Position numbers and translations under genes: made by a program. The notes under the pieces are model-generated. The model made no database searches. It saw nothing but the letters and a program-made list of their open reading frames with translations, and was not told where the DNA came from. DNA of 64,000 bases from an uncultured SAR86 cluster bacterium (GTDB taxonomy: Bacteria; Pseudomonadota; Gammaproteobacteria; Magnimaribacterales; AG-339-G14). Shown one piece after another: positions 1-10,257 of the stretch (positions are counted from its first letter, which is position 1; each line of letters begins with the position of its first letter). The stretch spans positions 236,990-300,989 of the forward strand of contig CACOBG010000001.1 of the NCBI GenBank assembly GCA_902625415.1, written 5' to 3'.

Positions 1-161
1 TGCATAGTAAGCGGCGTAATGAATTCTTTAGCTGCTTCAGTCATAAGCACCCGAACTTCGGAGCCTGAGCTCTTAAATAGCCTAATTAACTCAGCTGCTT
101 TGTATGCCGCAATGCCTCCTGTAACGCAAAGCAAAATTTGTCTATTAGCCAATTGTTCCAT
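1..161 (-). CDS. coaBC: CoaBC bifunctional phosphopantothenoylcysteine decarboxylase/synthase (N-terminal fragment, runs off window)
   Basis: Reverse-strand translation [53 protein letters not shown] matches the flavoprotein decarboxylase N-terminus; precedes rpmB-rpmG. Confidence 0.9.
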   Translation of the reverse strand, partial: MEQLANRQILLCVTGGIAAYKAAELIRLFKSSGSEVRVLMTEAAKEFITPLTM

Positions 162-235
162 ACAAAAATTATAACTCAGATAGGTTTCTTTGAACTTAGG
201 ATTCTGGTATAAAGCTCTTCTTGCAAAAGAATATT

Positions 236-472
236 ATGAGCAAAGAGTGTCAAGTAACAGGTAAAACACCAATGGCAGGGAACAATGTTTCTAAGGCTGT
301 TAATAAAACCAAAAGAAAGTTTATGCCTAATTTGCATCGTCATAAGTTTTGGGTAGAGTCTGAAAACAAGTATGTGACCCTTACTCTTTCTGCTAAAGGT
401 ATGAGAATTATTGATAAAAAAGGCATTGATGTAGTTTTAAAAGAAATCAGAGATCGAGGTGAAAAAATATGA
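236..472 (+). CDS. rpmB: 50S ribosomal protein L28
   Basis: [42 protein letters not shown]; the internal Met at 236 is the likely start rather than 221. Confidence 0.95.
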   Translation: MSKECQVTGKTPMAGNNVSKAVNKTKRKFMPNLHRHKFWVESENKYVTLTLSAKGMRIIDKKGIDVVLKEIRDRGEKI

Positions 473-624
473 GAGAAAAAATTAAACTAGTCTCCTCTGC
501 TGGAACAGGTCACTTCTATACAACAGATAAAAATAAGACTAAAACTCCAGACAAAATAGAATTTAAAAAATATGACCCTAGAGTCAAAAAACACGTCATC
601 TACAAAGAAGAAAAAATCAAATAA
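469..624 (+). CDS. rpmG: 50S ribosomal protein L33 (51 aa; absent from the ORF track because it is short)
   Basis: [55 protein letters not shown] overlap with rpmB. Confidence 0.95.
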   Translation: MREKIKLVSSAGTGHFYTTDKNKTKTPDKIEFKKYDPRVKKHVIYKEEKIK

Positions 625-1237
625 TTTCGATATTTATCTTGCTTCTAGTTCGCCAAGAAGAGCTGAGTTACTTAAAAATCTGAAAGTTAATTTCGAAATC
701 CTCAAATGCGATTTCGACGAGTCCAACTTTACTGATGAAAGTCCTGAGGATTTCGTTATCAAAAATACCCAGCAAAAATGTCTAGCTGCTCACGCGATTA
801 GACAACAAAAGGAGTTACCCCATAAGCCAATCTTAACAGCTGACACTATTGTTACCTTGGATGGCAAAATATTTGGAAAGCCTGAAAACAAAGATCATGC
901 CATTGCCATGCTCCTTGAGTTCTCCGGAAGAAGACACTCGGTTATGACTTGTGTCTGCTTTGGTGAAACCGACCCACGATCTGATACTGAAGTAAAAATA
1001 ATGTTTGATCTTGTCAGAACCGAGATTCAATTTGCAAACTTAACTGCTAATCAGTGTGCAAAATATTGGGATACCAATGAACCAAAAGACAAAGCCGGTG
1101 CTTATGGTATTCAAGGTTATGGTGGCTTATTTGTTGAATCTTTGGAAGGCAGCTACAGCAATGTTGTAGGGTTGCCGATCGTTGAGACTTGTAAGATTTT
1201 TAAAGAAAAGAATATTGGCTACTGGTTGAATCAATAA
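572..1237 (+). CDS. maf: Maf-family nucleotide pyrophosphatase
   Basis: [14 protein letters not shown] and [10 protein letters not shown] motifs. Confidence 0.9.
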   Translation: MTLESKNTSSTKKKKSNNFDIYLASSSPRRAELLKNLKVNFEILKCDFDESNFTDESPEDFVIKNTQQKCLAAHAIRQQKELPHKPILTADTIVTLDGKIFGKPENKDHAIAMLLEFSGRRHSVMTCVCFGETDPRSDTEVKIMFDLVRTEIQFANLTANQCAKYWDTNEPKDKAGAYGIQGYGGLFVESLEGSYSNVVGLPIVETCKIFKEKNIGYWLNQ

Positions 1238-1262
1238 CTTTTTAATTCAGATAAAATAAAGT

Positions 1263-2789
1263 GTGAATTTTTCTAAATTTTTCGCTGGATTTTTTTTAGG
1301 TTCTTTAATTGTCTTAGCTTTTCAGCCCTTTAATTATTGGTTTGTAACTTTTCTCATCCCAGGGCTTTTATATCAATTAATTAAAAGTGAAGGCATAAAA
1401 AATACTTTTTTTATTTCCTATTTTTTTGGTTTAGGTATTTGGGCATTTGGAATATTCTGGATAGAAAATAGTATAACTGTTTATGGGGGAGCCTCCCCAA
1501 TATTGGGTAGTTTTCTAACATTATTGTTAGCAGCTTTTTTAAGCTTATTTCAGGCTATCAGTTTTACCGCATTAAAACTTGTTAGCAGCCAAAGGAAAAC
1601 TTATGAAACATTTCTTCTTTTCCCAGCTGCTTGGGTATTGAGCGAATGGTTGAGAGAGTTTCTATTTACTGGTTTTCCATGGTTATACATAGGTTATACC
1701 GCTGTAGATAATAGCCTTTTGCAGGGTTACATTCCTATCCTTGGAATTTTTGGCATGAGCTTCCTTATTGTTTTGGTCTCTCAGATATTTCTTGCTTTGC
1801 TAGACGGTTTAAGAGATTTAACTCAAAGCAAATCTTTATATCTATCTTCGCTAATATTAGTAATCGTTTTTATCGGCAATCAACCGCTTGAAAATATCAA
1901 TTGGACTAAATCAACTGGAAAGATCTCTGCAACAGTTATTCAACCTAATATTGATATCAAAGAAAAATGGACACAAAACGGATTACAAAAAATAGAAAGC
2001 GCAATAGAAAAGAAATTAAGTGAAAATCCACTTCAAAATCTCACTCAATCTTCTGTCATATTTTGGCCAGAAGTAACTCTGCCAAAATTAATTCAAAAAA
2101 ATAGTATTGATGAATTCAGAAATAATATTCTTAATGAAAATAATATGCTCGGAATGGTCATAGGTGCTTTATCGGAAAACAAGTCAGAAGAAATAAATAA
2201 TTCATTGATTGGAATTGGCAATATCTCAGGTATTTACGACAAAAAATTTTTAGTCCCCTTTGGCGAATATGTTCCTCTTTCAGGACTTTTCAGTATATTT
2301 TTTGATTTTTTTAATTTTAATAGGCCTCAAATATTTTCAGGTAACAAGAGCGAACTTATCGGAAATGATTTTATAAAAATATCTTCGGCAATTTGTTATG
2401 AAATAGCCTATCAAAATGTATTTTTATCTAATAGCAAAAAAACCAATATCCTATTTAATGCCAGTAACGACAATTGGTTTGGAACTGGCTTAGGCCCTCA
2501 TCAACATTTGCAAATAGCAAGATTTAGAGCAGCTGAACACCAAAAATATTTGGTCAGATCAACATCAACTGGTATCAGCGCCTTAATTAATAATCGCGGA
2601 CAGATCATTAAAAAAATTGAAACTTCTATTAATGGAAATGAATTAGAAAGTTTTCAAGAAGATGTGATTCTTAAGTCGGGTCAAACTCCATATGCATATT
2701 TTGGAAAAAACCTTTTCTTATTCATATTGGTTATTATCTTTTTTATATCGGCGATATTAAAATTTAAAAGAGATGAAAACATTATTTAA
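1263..2789 (+). CDS. lnt: Apolipoprotein N-acyltransferase
   Basis: GTG start; membrane N-terminus then nitrilase-like domain (WPEVTLP, VPFGEYVPL, CYEIAYQ, NASNDNWFG). Confidence 0.93.
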   Translation: MNFSKFFAGFFLGSLIVLAFQPFNYWFVTFLIPGLLYQLIKSEGIKNTFFISYFFGLGIWAFGIFWIENSITVYGGASPILGSFLTLLLAAFLSLFQAISFTALKLVSSQRKTYETFLLFPAAWVLSEWLREFLFTGFPWLYIGYTAVDNSLLQGYIPILGIFGMSFLIVLVSQIFLALLDGLRDLTQSKSLYLSSLILVIVFIGNQPLENINWTKSTGKISATVIQPNIDIKEKWTQNGLQKIESAIEKKLSENPLQNLTQSSVIFWPEVTLPKLIQKNSIDEFRNNILNENNMLGMVIGALSENKSEEINNSLIGIGNISGIYDKKFLVPFGEYVPLSGLFSIFFDFFNFNRPQIFSGNKSELIGNDFIKISSAICYEIAYQNVFLSNSKKTNILFNASNDNWFGTGLGPHQHLQIARFRAAEHQKYLVRSTSTGISALINNRGQIIKKIETSINGNELESFQEDVILKSGQTPYAYFGKNLFLFILVIIFFISAILKFKRDENII

Positions 2790-3381
2790 GTATTTAATTT
2801 TTGTGGTCTTTAGTTCTGCCTTTTTTTATGGTTGTAGCTCAGTACCTCTGGATTATTCATCTTATGAAAATATTAATTATCAACAGTTTGGTGAAATGAA
2901 TAAAAACAGAACTCACGTTTTGATAAATTTGTCTAAACAAGAACTTACAATAAAAACTCCATATTCAAGTAAAACTTATCCCATTTCATCTTCTGCTTAT
3001 GGAATCGGTAGTATTCGAGATAGTTTAAAAACTCCCCTCGGTGCACATGTAATTTCTGAAAAAATAGGTAAAGGAGCAAAAATAGGTTCTGTTTTCAAAG
3101 CAAGGAAATTCACTGGAGAAGTTATAGAACCAATAACAGAAAAAATAGATATAAAAGAGGATGTCATCACCACCAGAATTCTTTGGCTAGATGGTTTGGA
3201 AATTGGAAAAAATAAGGGTGGAAATGTAGATTCAAAAAGTCGATATATTTACATACATGGCACTGCCGAAGAAGGTCTTATTGGTGAGCCTGCGAGTTTA
3301 GGGTGCATCAGAATGAGGAATACAGACGTTATAAAGTTATTCAATAGAGTGAGAAAAGGTACACAGGTATTGATTTACTGA
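2773..3381 (+). CDS. L,D-transpeptidase family lipoprotein
   Basis: Lipoprotein signal FFYGCSS; YkuD motif HGT...SLGCIRMRNTDV. Confidence 0.85.
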   Translation: MKTLFKYLIFVVFSSAFFYGCSSVPLDYSSYENINYQQFGEMNKNRTHVLINLSKQELTIKTPYSSKTYPISSSAYGIGSIRDSLKTPLGAHVISEKIGKGAKIGSVFKARKFTGEVIEPITEKIDIKEDVITTRILWLDGLEIGKNKGGNVDSKSRYIYIHGTAEEGLIGEPASLGCIRMRNTDVIKLFNRVRKGTQVLIY

Positions 3382-3404
3382 GATTTATTATTTAATTTAT
3401 CAAT

Positions 3405-4001
3405 ATGAGGTTCGCTTTAGTTTTATTTTCCTTCTTCATAGTGAGTTGCTCTCAAGGAAATGCCGAAACAGATAATTTTAATGCAATGAACTTTCAACCC
3501 GATCTTAACAAAATCCCTGTAGAAGGTTGTCCTGCCATTTTAAATCACAACATCCGTGTGCTTGATTCAAAAGACATCATCAATTTGTGCGAACACAAAG
3601 ACAAAGTAGTGCTTGCAGTAAATGTTGCCAGTCGATGCGGTTTCACCTACCAGTACGAAGCTTTGCAAACATTATTTGAAAACTATCAAGGAAAAGATTT
3701 TGTGATTTTAGGTTTTCCTTCTAGAGACTTTATGTTTCAGGAATACAGCGATGAAGGCCAAGTAAAAGAGTTTTGTAATTCCAAGTATGGCGTGACCTTT
3801 CCCATGTTCGCTACATCAAGTGTCAAAGGAAAAAAGGCCAACAGCTTTTATCAAAATCTTGCAATGATTACTGGAAAATCTCCTGATTGGAATTTCACTA
3901 AGTATTTGATATCCAAAGATGGTGAAGTCTTGAAACCTTTCTCCAAGAATATAGAACCAGATAGCGAAGAAATAATTTCTGCTATCGAATCTCTGCTCTA
4001 A
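3405..4001 (+). CDS. Glutathione peroxidase family protein (Cys type, secreted or lipoprotein)
   Basis: NVASRCGFTYQYEALQ, GFPSRDF, and DWNFTKYLISKDG motifs. Confidence 0.88.
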   Translation: MRFALVLFSFFIVSCSQGNAETDNFNAMNFQPDLNKIPVEGCPAILNHNIRVLDSKDIINLCEHKDKVVLAVNVASRCGFTYQYEALQTLFENYQGKDFVILGFPSRDFMFQEYSDEGQVKEFCNSKYGVTFPMFATSSVKGKKANSFYQNLAMITGKSPDWNFTKYLISKDGEVLKPFSKNIEPDSEEIISAIESLL

Positions 4002-4052
4002 AATCATAATCTCTCCTTTTTAAAGAAAACCTCCAAAAGAGGAGAGGAGTAA

Positions 4053-5279
4053 TTATGAACTCAATAATAAATCTTCTCTTCTTCTAATGTTCATAAAAAA
4101 TAAAGCAAGAATAAAGAGATTAACGATCCCAGTAATTCCAGCAAAAGCAAAGGCCCAACTATAATCCCCATAGATATCGAAGAAATAGCCTCCTAAGAAT
4201 CCTCCAAAACCCATTCCTATCCATCCAAAGAGTGAAGTTAAGCTCATTGCTCGTGCTCCAAATTTTGCAGACACCATAATACGAGTACAGACTAATATGC
4301 TAGACATTACGCCTGAATAAGTGAAACCAAACAATGCTGCTAAAAAATAAATTGAAGCGGGAGAAATTAAATGAGGAAACCAAACTACAAAGATTGTCTG
4401 ACCCAATGACATTAAGATATATCCAGGTAAGGCTCCAATATAATCTCCCAGCATTCCGCCAAGAATCCTCCCAAAGGCTCCACAAATCATCAGTATCATC
4501 AACACAGAAGTGGCAAACTCAAGAGAAAATCCCTTATCGGTGAGCAAAGGAACCAAATGCATTATTGGAATGGACATACAAATGCAACAAAAAATAACCG
4601 CAACACTGATCCAAGAAACTACTTCTTTTTCGGACAGAGGAAAGCTTCTTTCTTCCTCTTCTTCTTGATTTCTTGCATTGATTCTCCATGGTGATTCCTT
4701 AATAAGAAAAGCAATCGGTAAAGAAATTAATATATAAATGATAGCAAGGTTAACATAAGCCATTTTCCATCCTGAGCTCTCAATTAGAATTCCACTTAGA
4801 TGAGGGATGAATGCCTGGCCAATCGCTCCTCCCGAGGCAGCAAGGCCAAGAGCAAGTCCTGGATTTTCTTTAAACCAAAAGCCCACATTTGCATACAACG
4901 GAGAAAACAGTAAGGCGCTTCCCATTGCTCCAAACAAAAAATATAAAGTATAAAACTGGACTATGGAGTCGAGACTACTTAGAGCAAACAAAACAAGACT
5001 CATGCAAATGGCGCCAACAAAACCAAACCACTTAGTTCCATATTTATCTGCGACTTGGCCCCATAAAACACCAAAGACTGCTGAAGAAAGTGATGCGACC
5101 GTGTATGCAAATGATGTCTGACCTCTAGACCATCCAAATTCTAAAGAAACTGGCTTCAAAAAAACTGAAATTGAAGCCATAGAGCCAAAAGCTAAACCGC
5201 TTAATACAAAAACAACCAGGACCATTACCCAGCCATAATTAATTCCTCTGTCCTGAAAAAAATCCTCTATCGTTTTCAT
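4053..5279 (-). CDS. MFS transporter
   Basis: 12-TM-like hydrophobic protein; WGQVADKYGTKW and LGGMLGDYIG MFS motifs. Confidence 0.85.
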   Translation of the reverse strand: MKTIEDFFQDRGINYGWVMVLVVFVLSGLAFGSMASISVFLKPVSLEFGWSRGQTSFAYTVASLSSAVFGVLWGQVADKYGTKWFGFVGAICMSLVLFALSSLDSIVQFYTLYFLFGAMGSALLFSPLYANVGFWFKENPGLALGLAASGGAIGQAFIPHLSGILIESSGWKMAYVNLAIIYILISLPIAFLIKESPWRINARNQEEEEERSFPLSEKEVVSWISVAVIFCCICMSIPIMHLVPLLTDKGFSLEFATSVLMILMICGAFGRILGGMLGDYIGALPGYILMSLGQTIFVVWFPHLISPASIYFLAALFGFTYSGVMSSILVCTRIMVSAKFGARAMSLTSLFGWIGMGFGGFLGGYFFDIYGDYSWAFAFAGITGIVNLFILALFFMNIRRREDLLLSS

Positions 5280-5350
5280 GTTTTCATCAAAAAAATGATT
5301 AGTCTGCTTTAGAAATTTCGTCTATGCGGCTGGTGAAGCCTTTTTCTAAA

Positions 5351-6028
5351 TCACTGCTCTAAAACTTCTGGAACTCCGTTTTTATCTATAACCAAACAAT
5401 CCGCCTTTCTTGCAGCAAATATACCATTGGCTACGACACCCGGAATGTTATTGATTTCGTTTTCAAAGTCATAAGGTACGTTAAGTTTTAAGTTCCGGAC
5501 ATCTATTATTTGATTTCCATTGTCAGATACAAATCCTACTCTATATTCTGGTGTTCCTCCTTTTACCACAATCTGTCGTGCGACATAACTTCTCGCCATT
5601 GGAATGACTTCAATAGCAACTGGAAATTTTCCAAGTAGTTTTACTTTTTTAGAAGAATCGCAAATGCAAATGAATTTTTTAGATGCTGAGGCAATGATCT
5701 TTTCTCGGGTCAATGCTCCTCCGCCGCCTTTGATCATTTCAAAACGATCATTGATTTCATCAGCACCATCAATATAAAAATCCGGCGAGCCAACGTCATT
5801 TAATTCAGAAACTTCAAAACCTGCCTCTTCCAATAATTGCGTGCTTGCAACTGAACTGGATACGATGGCTTTGATTTCAGGTTTTCTATTGATCAATTCT
5901 TTGATAAAAAAATTAGTAGTACTTCCTGTACCAATACCCAAAATACAATCCTTGTGAAGCTTTGTGGCGAGATACTCATAGGCTTTACTTGCAACAGCTT
6001 GTTTGGTTTCTGAGTTAGAATTTTCCAT
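5351..6028 (-). CDS. rpiA: Ribose-5-phosphate isomerase A
   Basis: LGIGTGSTTNFFI, DGADEIN, KGGGGALTREKI motifs. Confidence 0.95.
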   Translation of the reverse strand: MENSNSETKQAVASKAYEYLATKLHKDCILGIGTGSTTNFFIKELINRKPEIKAIVSSSVASTQLLEEAGFEVSELNDVGSPDFYIDGADEINDRFEMIKGGGGALTREKIIASASKKFICICDSSKKVKLLGKFPVAIEVIPMARSYVARQIVVKGGTPEYRVGFVSDNGNQIIDVRNLKLNVPYDFENEINNIPGVVANGIFAARKADCLVIDKNGVPEVLEQ

Positions 6029-6082
6029 GTCTATGGCTTATAAGAGAACTCTACGTATAATACCTCGCTTTCCAGAATTTTT

Positions 6083-7615
6083 ATGAAAAAAGTAATCAAA
6101 AACTACATAGATAAAATAGAGAACTCTAAAGTTTATGAGGTCGCTAATATTTCGCCTCTAACAAAGGCTGATAATTTATCAAAAGAACTGGCAAATAGTA
6201 TTTTCTTAAAAAGAGAAGATTTACAGCCTACCCACTCTTTTAAAATTAGGGGTGCTTACAACAAGATTGCTCACCTTTATAAATCCAAAAAGATTTCTGA
6301 GGTGGCAACAGCATCCGCGGGAAATCATGCCCAAGGAGTAGCTTATTCGGCAAAAGAGCTAGGCATCAAGGCAACTATCTTCATGCCAAAGACCACGCCT
6401 TTGATCAAAGTTAACGCAGTGAGAGATTTGAAAGCTAAGGTAGTTTTGGTAGGTAATAACTTTGATGATGCGCTTAAAGAATCGAAAACATTCTGTAAAA
6501 AAAATAAAGTAAATTTCATTCACCCATTTGATGATCCATTAGTAATTGCAGGACAAGGTACGGTTGGCATGGAAATCTCAGAACAATTTCCTGAAAATCT
6601 TTATGCTGTATTCGTTGCTGTTGGTGGTGGTGGTTTGATTGCTGGAATTGGAGCTTACTTAAATAAGGTTCATCCCAGTGTAAAAATAATAGGTGTTGAA
6701 GCAGCGGATTCAGCAGGATTACATGCCTCTGTGAAGGCAGGTAAAAGAGTGAAACTCAAAGAAGTTGGATTGTTTGCTGATGGAGCTGCGGCAAAACAAA
6801 TAGGAAAAAATAACTACGAACTTATACAAAATTTCTTGGATGATTCAATAACCGTTGATACCGATGAAATTTGTGCTGCTGTGAAAGATACTTTCTTGGA
6901 AACTAGGACTGTTCCTGAACCAACTGGAGCATTAGCACTCGCAGGATTAAAAAAATACATAAGCCAAAAAAGAATTAAGAATAAAAATCTTATCGCAACT
7001 TATTGCGGCTCAAATCTCAATTTTGAGTCTTTGGGACATATTGTTGAAAGATCCAAAATTGGAGAAAAAAAGGAAATTATTTTAAGTATAGCTATAGACG
7101 AAAAAAAGGGTTCGTTTAGGAAACTTTGCAAAGACATCGGCCAAAAAAATATCACCGAGTTTAGTTACAGAAAAGATGGCAGTTCTAAAGCAAAAATTCT
7201 TTTGGGATTGGAACTTCAAGATTCAAAAAAAAGCAAAGATATTTTTTTAAAAGCCTTAAGAAATAAAAAGTACTCTTTTACAGATTTAAGCAATGATGAA
7301 ATCTCTAAAAAACATCTTAAATTCATGCATGGTGGTAGAGGACCCCAACTAGAAGGTGAATTCGTAGAAGAAGTTTACAGTGTAGATTTCCCTGAAAAAC
7401 CAGGTGCCCTACTCAATTTTTTAACTTTGCTTAAAGACAAGTGGGATATCTCCCTTTTTCATTATAAAAATCAAGGTGCAATCTATGGTGGTGCTTTAGT
7501 AGGTTTTACAATAAGACAGAAGCAAGTAAAAAGTTTGGAAAGAGATCTCCTAAGAATTTCCTATCCTTTTACCAGAGAGACTGAAAACCTAGGTTACCAA
7601 GCTTTTTTAAAGTAA
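6083..7615 (+). CDS. ilvA: Threonine ammonia-lyase (biosynthetic)
   Basis: PLP motif THSFKIRGAYNK, GGGGLIAGI, and C-terminal ACT-like regulatory domains. Confidence 0.94.
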   Translation: MKKVIKNYIDKIENSKVYEVANISPLTKADNLSKELANSIFLKREDLQPTHSFKIRGAYNKIAHLYKSKKISEVATASAGNHAQGVAYSAKELGIKATIFMPKTTPLIKVNAVRDLKAKVVLVGNNFDDALKESKTFCKKNKVNFIHPFDDPLVIAGQGTVGMEISEQFPENLYAVFVAVGGGGLIAGIGAYLNKVHPSVKIIGVEAADSAGLHASVKAGKRVKLKEVGLFADGAAAKQIGKNNYELIQNFLDDSITVDTDEICAAVKDTFLETRTVPEPTGALALAGLKKYISQKRIKNKNLIATYCGSNLNFESLGHIVERSKIGEKKEIILSIAIDEKKGSFRKLCKDIGQKNITEFSYRKDGSSKAKILLGLELQDSKKSKDIFLKALRNKKYSFTDLSNDEISKKHLKFMHGGRGPQLEGEFVEEVYSVDFPEKPGALLNFLTLLKDKWDISLFHYKNQGAIYGGALVGFTIRQKQVKSLERDLLRISYPFTRETENLGYQAFLK

Positions 7616-8158
7616 TTGCTTATCTGTAAAGGCTACATCTAACTTCAAGTCGAAGTCTTCAAGTATTAATTTTTTTATGAATTGAAACTCATAAGCCAAG
7701 CCAATAAATTCTGGTTCGGTGACTCCTGAAAAAGTTTTATCATAAAAACCTCCTCCGAATCCCAATCTTTGAAAATTCTCATTGAAAGCGCGTAAAGGAA
7801 CAATAACCGCATCTAATCTCTCGAGCTCAATGGTCTCCTCACTCATGGGTTCAAAGATATTTAAAGAATTCTTTCTAAATTTAGTTTTTTTGTTACAAAG
7901 TACAAATTCCAATTTATTACTCTTGGAATTGATTTTTGGAAGATAAAAATGATTTTTGGAATCTGCTAGAAATTTATTTATTTTCTCAGTTGAAACTTCA
8001 TAAGGCAGAGAAATATAACTTGCAACGTGTGAAAAATCTTTTTTCTCCAAATGTTCTTTTATAAAATCTAAGTGGACTTTTTCTTGGTAACTTTTAGAGG
8101 AGGCAGTTAAGCTTTTGAAGCCTTTTGAAATTAACTCTCTTGCTTCAGTTTTATTCAT
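7607..8158 (-). CDS. fthC: 5-formyltetrahydrofolate cyclo-ligase
   Basis: FQRLGFGGGFYDKTF motif; adjacent to a 6S RNA candidate and zapA. Confidence 0.9.
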   Translation of the reverse strand: MNKTEARELISKGFKSLTASSKSYQEKVHLDFIKEHLEKKDFSHVASYISLPYEVSTEKINKFLADSKNHFYLPKINSKSNKLEFVLCNKKTKFRKNSLNIFEPMSEETIELERLDAVIVPLRAFNENFQRLGFGGGFYDKTFSGVTEPEFIGLAYEFQFIKKLILEDFDLKLDVAFTDKQLL

Positions 8159-8164
8159 ATTTAA

Positions 8165-8340
8165 GAGAGCTTCCCAAGTTATCGCCGTTAAATAAAACCC
8201 GAACCGTATAGTTCAGGTCGGGAAGAATCACCATCTATCAGGCTGCCCTAAGGGCGCTCAACAAGAGAAGTATCAAATTCCCTATTTATTTTGCATCGGC
8301 TCGAAGTGTTATATAACTAGCAAATAAGCCAGGAAGCTTT
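8165..8340 (-). ncRNA. ssrS: 6S RNA candidate
   Basis: 176-nt gap between zapA and fthC (the conserved ssrS locus). Ends pair as a closing stem (AGCTTCC...GGGAAGCT on the minus strand), and it contains a GACCTGAACTATACGGTTCGGGTT hairpin. Confidence 0.75.
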
Positions 8341-8358
8341 GAAAATTATAGCAATATT

Positions 8359-8724
8359 TTAAAGCTTAGATAATTCCGAAATCTCATCTACTAACTTAAG
8401 ACTTAAATTTTCTTCTTCAGATGGATCGACTTTTTCGTCTGAAACATTTGCGGCTGATTTTTCATCTGTAGCCGATGATTCATCATTTGCCTCGGTTGAT
8501 GAAGCTTCTTCGTTTGAGAGGAATTCATTCACTACATCAAGACCTGCTAATACGGCAACTTTTTCAATTGGAAGATTTCTCGTTTTGCGTTTGATAGATT
8601 TGATTCGCTTATCCAAAATTTCACCGGCTTCGATCAAAGTGGATTGTTCCTCGGGCGGACAATATAGTTGATACTCGATGCCTGCTATTTTAAGGGTAAC
8701 TATGTCTTGATTGTCTTCACTCAT
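8359..8724 (-). CDS. zapA: Cell division protein ZapA
   Basis: VTLKIAGIEYQLYCPPEEQSTLIEAGEILDKRI...EKVAVLAGLDVVNEF. Confidence 0.9.
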   Translation of the reverse strand: MSEDNQDIVTLKIAGIEYQLYCPPEEQSTLIEAGEILDKRIKSIKRKTRNLPIEKVAVLAGLDVVNEFLSNEEASSTEANDESSATDEKSAANVSDEKVDPSEEENLSLKLVDEISELSKL

Positions 8725-8909
8725 AAAGCTTCTAATTTTGAAATCAATATTTCTAACTTATTTCTTGATAATTCTATATTATCTTTTAATCGATTATTCT
8801 CTTTTTTAAGTCTTAAATTTTTGTTTCTTAGATCTTTATTTGCCTCTCTAAGTTTTTTAGAAAGTTCTAAAAGTTCCTTTAGATTTTTCTCTAATTCCTT
8901 CTGCGACAC
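8721..8909 (-). CDS. Short coiled-coil protein upstream of zapA (TIGR02449/ZapB-like)
   Basis: 62 aa, almost entirely coiled coil; overlaps the zapA start. Confidence 0.65.
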   Translation of the reverse strand: MSQKELEKNLKELLELSKKLREANKDLRNKNLRLKKENNRLKDNIELSRNKLEILISKLEAL

Positions 8910-8976
8910 AAATATTATTTTATTCTTATATCAATAACGTTTCTATAAAGACTTTATATTAGAGTAAAATTCTTTT

Positions 8977-10257
8977 ATGGATATTTTTCTTGAAAGAAGA
9001 AAAAAATTAGCTGATCTTCTACCAGATGGATCAGTCACAATCATTCATTCAGCCAATCAAAAAATCAGAAATGGTGATACTGACTATTCTTTCAGACAAG
9101 ATAGTGATTTTTTGTATTTAACAAACTTCACAGAAGCCGATGCTGCATTAATTATTGAAAAAAAAGGAAATACAATTTTTCATCTTTTCTGTGCAGAAAA
9201 AGACGAGGTAAGAGAAAAATGGGAAGGACCTAGATTAGGTCCTGAAAATGTATCTCAGCTAGGCTTTGAAATAGGTCATAAAATAAGTAATTTAATTTCA
9301 AAATCTGGGGATCTTCTAGAGGGAGCAAGTAATTTTTATTGTCAAAGTAAAAGTAGAAATAAAATGTTTTTTGCACTAAGTAAGGAGGTTAAGAGAAAAA
9401 AAATCAACTTTTCTTTGAGTCGTGAACAAGTTAAAGAGATTGATCCTTACATACATGAATTGAGACTTTTAAAATCTTCTGAAGAAATAAGTATCATTCA
9501 AAAAGCTTGTGATATTTCGTCTTCTGCTCATGAAAGAGCAATGAAAGCTGTAAAACCAGAGATGTATGAATATCAACTTGAGGCAGAATATCTTCACGAA
9601 TTTATGGTTAATGGTGCAAAGGAATGTGCTTATCCTTCAATTGTCGGAGGAGGAGAAAATGCATGCATTCTTCATTACAGCAAGAATACAGATTTGCTAA
9701 AAGATGGTGATTTGGTTTTGGTCGATGCGGGCTGCGAATATAAGGGCTATGCGAGCGATATCACTAGAACTTTTCCTGTGAATGGAATATTTTCCCCAGA
9801 ACAGAAACTTATTTATGAAATCGTTTTGGAATCTCAAAAACAGTCTATCGAAAGTATTTCAGAAAAATCCAACCCTCTTGAGACGCATAAAAAATCTTTA
9901 GAAGTTATTGTTGATGGACTATTAAGTTATGGATTGTTAAAGGGCAGTAAAGAAGAAGTCTTAGAAACTCAATCCTATTCGAAGTTCTATATGCACCGCG
10001 TTGGTCATTGGTTAGGCCTTGATGTGCATGATGTCGGTGGCTATGAAAAAGATGGCAAGGTAAGGTCTTACGAAAATGGAATGATTACGACCATAGAGCC
10101 AGGGATATACATCAGCAAAGAAGAAAACGTACCTGATAAATTTAAAGGAATTGGAATAAGAATTGAAGATGATGTGTTAGTTGAAAATAATCAGCCAAAA
10201 GTTCTAAGTTCAGCCATAAAAGAGCTTGATGACATTCAACAACTGATGGCGAGTTAA
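8977..10257 (+). CDS. pepP: Xaa-Pro aminopeptidase (M24B)
   Basis: RRKKLADLLPDGS...RQDSDFLYLTNF; LVDAGCEYKGYASDITRTFP; HRVGHWLGLDVHDVG; TIEPGIYI. Confidence 0.94.
   Translation: MDIFLERRKKLADLLPDGSVTIIHSANQKIRNGDTDYSFRQDSDFLYLTNFTEADAALIIEKKGNTIFHLFCAEKDEVREKWEGPRLGPENVSQLGFEIGHKISNLISKSGDLLEGASNFYCQSKSRNKMFFALSKEVKRKKINFSLSREQVKEIDPYIHELRLLKSSEEISIIQKACDISSSAHERAMKAVKPEMYEYQLEAEYLHEFMVNGAKECAYPSIVGGGENACILHYSKNTDLLKDGDLVLVDAGCEYKGYASDITRTFPVNGIFSPEQKLIYEIVLESQKQSIESISEKSNPLETHKKSLEVIVDGLLSYGLLKGSKEEVLETQSYSKFYMHRVGHWLGLDVHDVGGYEKDGKVRSYENGMITTIEPGIYISKEENVPDKFKGIGIRIEDDVLVENNQPKVLSSAIKELDDIQQLMAS

Noticed and set aside
4010-4052. CTCTCCTTTTT...AAAAGAGGAGAG inverted repeat after the glutathione peroxidase gene
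   Set aside because: Imperfect stem with bulge and no clear T-tract; possible weak terminator only
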